DNA of 6,807 nucleotides from Bryobacterales bacterium (GTDB taxonomy: Bacteria > Acidobacteriota > Terriglobia > Bryobacterales > Bryobacteraceae), in contig JAOAPP010000500.1 of NCBI GenBank assembly GCA_025462985.1, positions 1 to 6,807 on the forward strand, written 5' to 3'. Below are positions 5,939 to 6,807 of the stretch, piece after piece. Position numbers and translations under genes: made by a program. The notes beneath the pieces were generated by a model, which saw nothing but the letters and a program-made list of their open reading frames with translations, searched no databases and was not told the DNA's origin. Numbering within the stretch: position 1 is the first letter of the stretch; each line of letters begins with the position of its first letter.

Positions 5939-6755
5939 GCGTGGTGCCGCGCAATATGTCAAAGCAAAGACCACAATTGTGCCGGAGGTGGGCGTAGTCC
6001 TCGGATCAGGGCTGGGGGCGTTTGCCGACTCCCTGATTCATAGTGTCCGGATCCCGTATAGCGAGATTCCCGGGATGCCGATATCGACTGCCATCGGGCA
6101 CGCGGGTGAACTCGTGATCGGCACGTTGGGCGCCGACGGCCATGGCACGGTGGAGGTCGCGGTCATGTCAGGCCGGTTCCATCTTTACGAGGGCTACTCG
6201 GCGCGGGAAGTGACGGCCGGCATCCGGCTGTTCCGGGGACTGGGTCTGAAACGGGTGGTTCTCACCAACGCGGCGGGCGGCATCGGTGTGAACTTGTCAC
6301 AGGGGTCGCTTGTCCTGATCTCGGATCACATCAATCTGCAGGCAGCGAATCCGCTTGTTGGACCGAATGATCCGGCTCTGGGGCCACGCTTCCCCGATAT
6401 GACGGAAGCCTATTCGTATCGATTGCGCAGTCTGGCGCACGAGGCGGCCGAAGAACTTGGCATTCCGCTTCCCGAGGGAATTTACGCAGCAGTGCTGGGG
6501 CCGAATTACGAGACTCCGGCCGAGATCCGTTATCTGAGAGCAATTGGAGCCGACCTGGTGGGCATGTCGACGGTACCGGAAGTGATTGCGGCCAATCATA
6601 TGGGAATGGAAGTACTCGGGATATCATGCGTTACGAACTTAGCGGCGGGGCTGAGTGGTGACAAGCTGGACCAGCAAGAGGTTTTGGAGACCGGACACCG
6701 GATTTCGGGAACTTTGTTGAAGTTGCTGTCCGCGCTGCTGCCGCGAGTGCCATGA
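5937..6755 (+). CDS. punA: Purine nucleoside phosphorylase, trimeric (PNP class I / PunA-type)
   Basis: This enzyme cleaves inosine, guanosine and their deoxy forms with phosphate to give the base and (deoxy)ribose-1-phosphate. The 272 residues match the low-molecular-mass trimeric PNP family. Motifs, with human PNP equivalents, are GSGLG (23-27, Ser24 for Ser33), GHAG (54-57, His55 for His64), SGRFHLYEG (78-86, Arg80 and His82 for Arg84 and His86), TNAAGG (110-115), GPNYETPAE (188-196, Glu192 for Glu201), GMSTVPE (209-215, Met210 and Ser211) and CVTN (231-234, Asn234 for Asn243). The Glu/Asn base-binding pair argues for 6-oxopurine nucleosides rather than methylthioadenosine. The start is well fixed because an in-frame TAG lies at 5925-5927 and ATG5937 is the only candidate before the conserved region. 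It lies 39 bases after nupC, and its stop overlaps the next ATG. Confidence 0.95.
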   Translation: MRGAAQYVKAKTTIVPEVGVVLGSGLGAFADSLIHSVRIPYSEIPGMPISTAIGHAGELVIGTLGADGHGTVEVAVMSGRFHLYEGYSAREVTAGIRLFRGLGLKRVVLTNAAGGIGVNLSQGSLVLISDHINLQAANPLVGPNDPALGPRFPDMTEAYSYRLRSLAHEAAEELGIPLPEGIYAAVLGPNYETPAEIRYLRAIGADLVGMSTVPEVIAANHMGMEVLGISCVTNLAAGLSGDKLDQQEVLETGHRISGTLLKLLSALLPRVP

Positions 6756-6807
6756 GCGTGGTGCTGTTCGACATTGACGGCACGCTGCTGCGCAATGCGG
6801 GGGCGCA
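6752..6807 (+). CDS. HAD-superfamily hydrolase, N-terminal fragment (3' end outside window)
   Basis: Only 18 codons are visible. They begin MSVVLFDIDGTLL, the DxDGT motif I of HAD phosphatases, with nucleophile Asp7 and general acid/base Asp9. The ATG overlaps the pnp stop as ATGA, so the gene is probably translated by coupling with pnp and belongs to the salvage cluster. Many HAD proteins that start this way are phosphoglycolate-phosphatase-like, but family and substrate cannot be determined here. A role in sugar-phosphate or nucleotide turnover is a guess from context. Confidence 0.8.
   Translation, partial: MSVVLFDIDGTLLRNAGA

Overview
The window reads as an ordinary chromosomal stretch from an acidobacterium, probably of the Terriglobia type. 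The main clue is the secreted von Willebrand factor A protein at 636-1592. It has the architecture of the 'VWFA-related Acidobacterial domain' family, and the other genes fit a GC-rich, heterotrophic, diderm soil bacterium. This assignment is an inference from gene content, not a database result. All genes lie on the + strand and are tightly packed. The longest gap is 69 bases, and I see no mobile element, CRISPR array, tRNA or rRNA.

Region 1 (1-679): the end of a molybdopterin synthase locus. The reading frame holding the C-terminal half of MoaD (small sulfur-carrier subunit) runs directly into MoaE (large catalytic subunit), as in MoaD-MoaE fusions. An in-frame TAG at 116-118 interrupts the MoaD half. 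MoaE itself is intact and could be started from a GTG at 158.

Region 2 (636-3292): three genes. First is an exported VWA protein overlapping the end of moaE. Second is an inositol-monophosphatase-family phosphatase. Third is a HemQ/ChdC-type coproheme decarboxylase whose start overlaps the phosphatase stop by 8 bases.

Region 3 (3362-6807): a coherent nucleoside-salvage cluster. It encodes pyrimidine-nucleoside phosphorylase, a concentrative nucleoside transporter, a trimeric-type purine nucleoside phosphorylase and the first 18 codons of a HAD-family hydrolase. The transporter would import nucleosides. The two phosphorylases would split pyrimidine and purine nucleosides into base plus (deoxy)ribose-1-phosphate. 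The HAD gene overlaps the purine phosphorylase stop (ATGA), so it is probably co-translated, but its substrate cannot be read from 18 residues.

The points most worth a second look are the amber codon inside the moaD-moaE frame, the apparently leaderless starts of both phosphorylase genes (no Shine-Dalgarno, a -10-like hexamer 6-7 bases before ATG), and a 15-base-period tandem repeat that spans the purine phosphorylase start. I did not find a convincing undescribed system.
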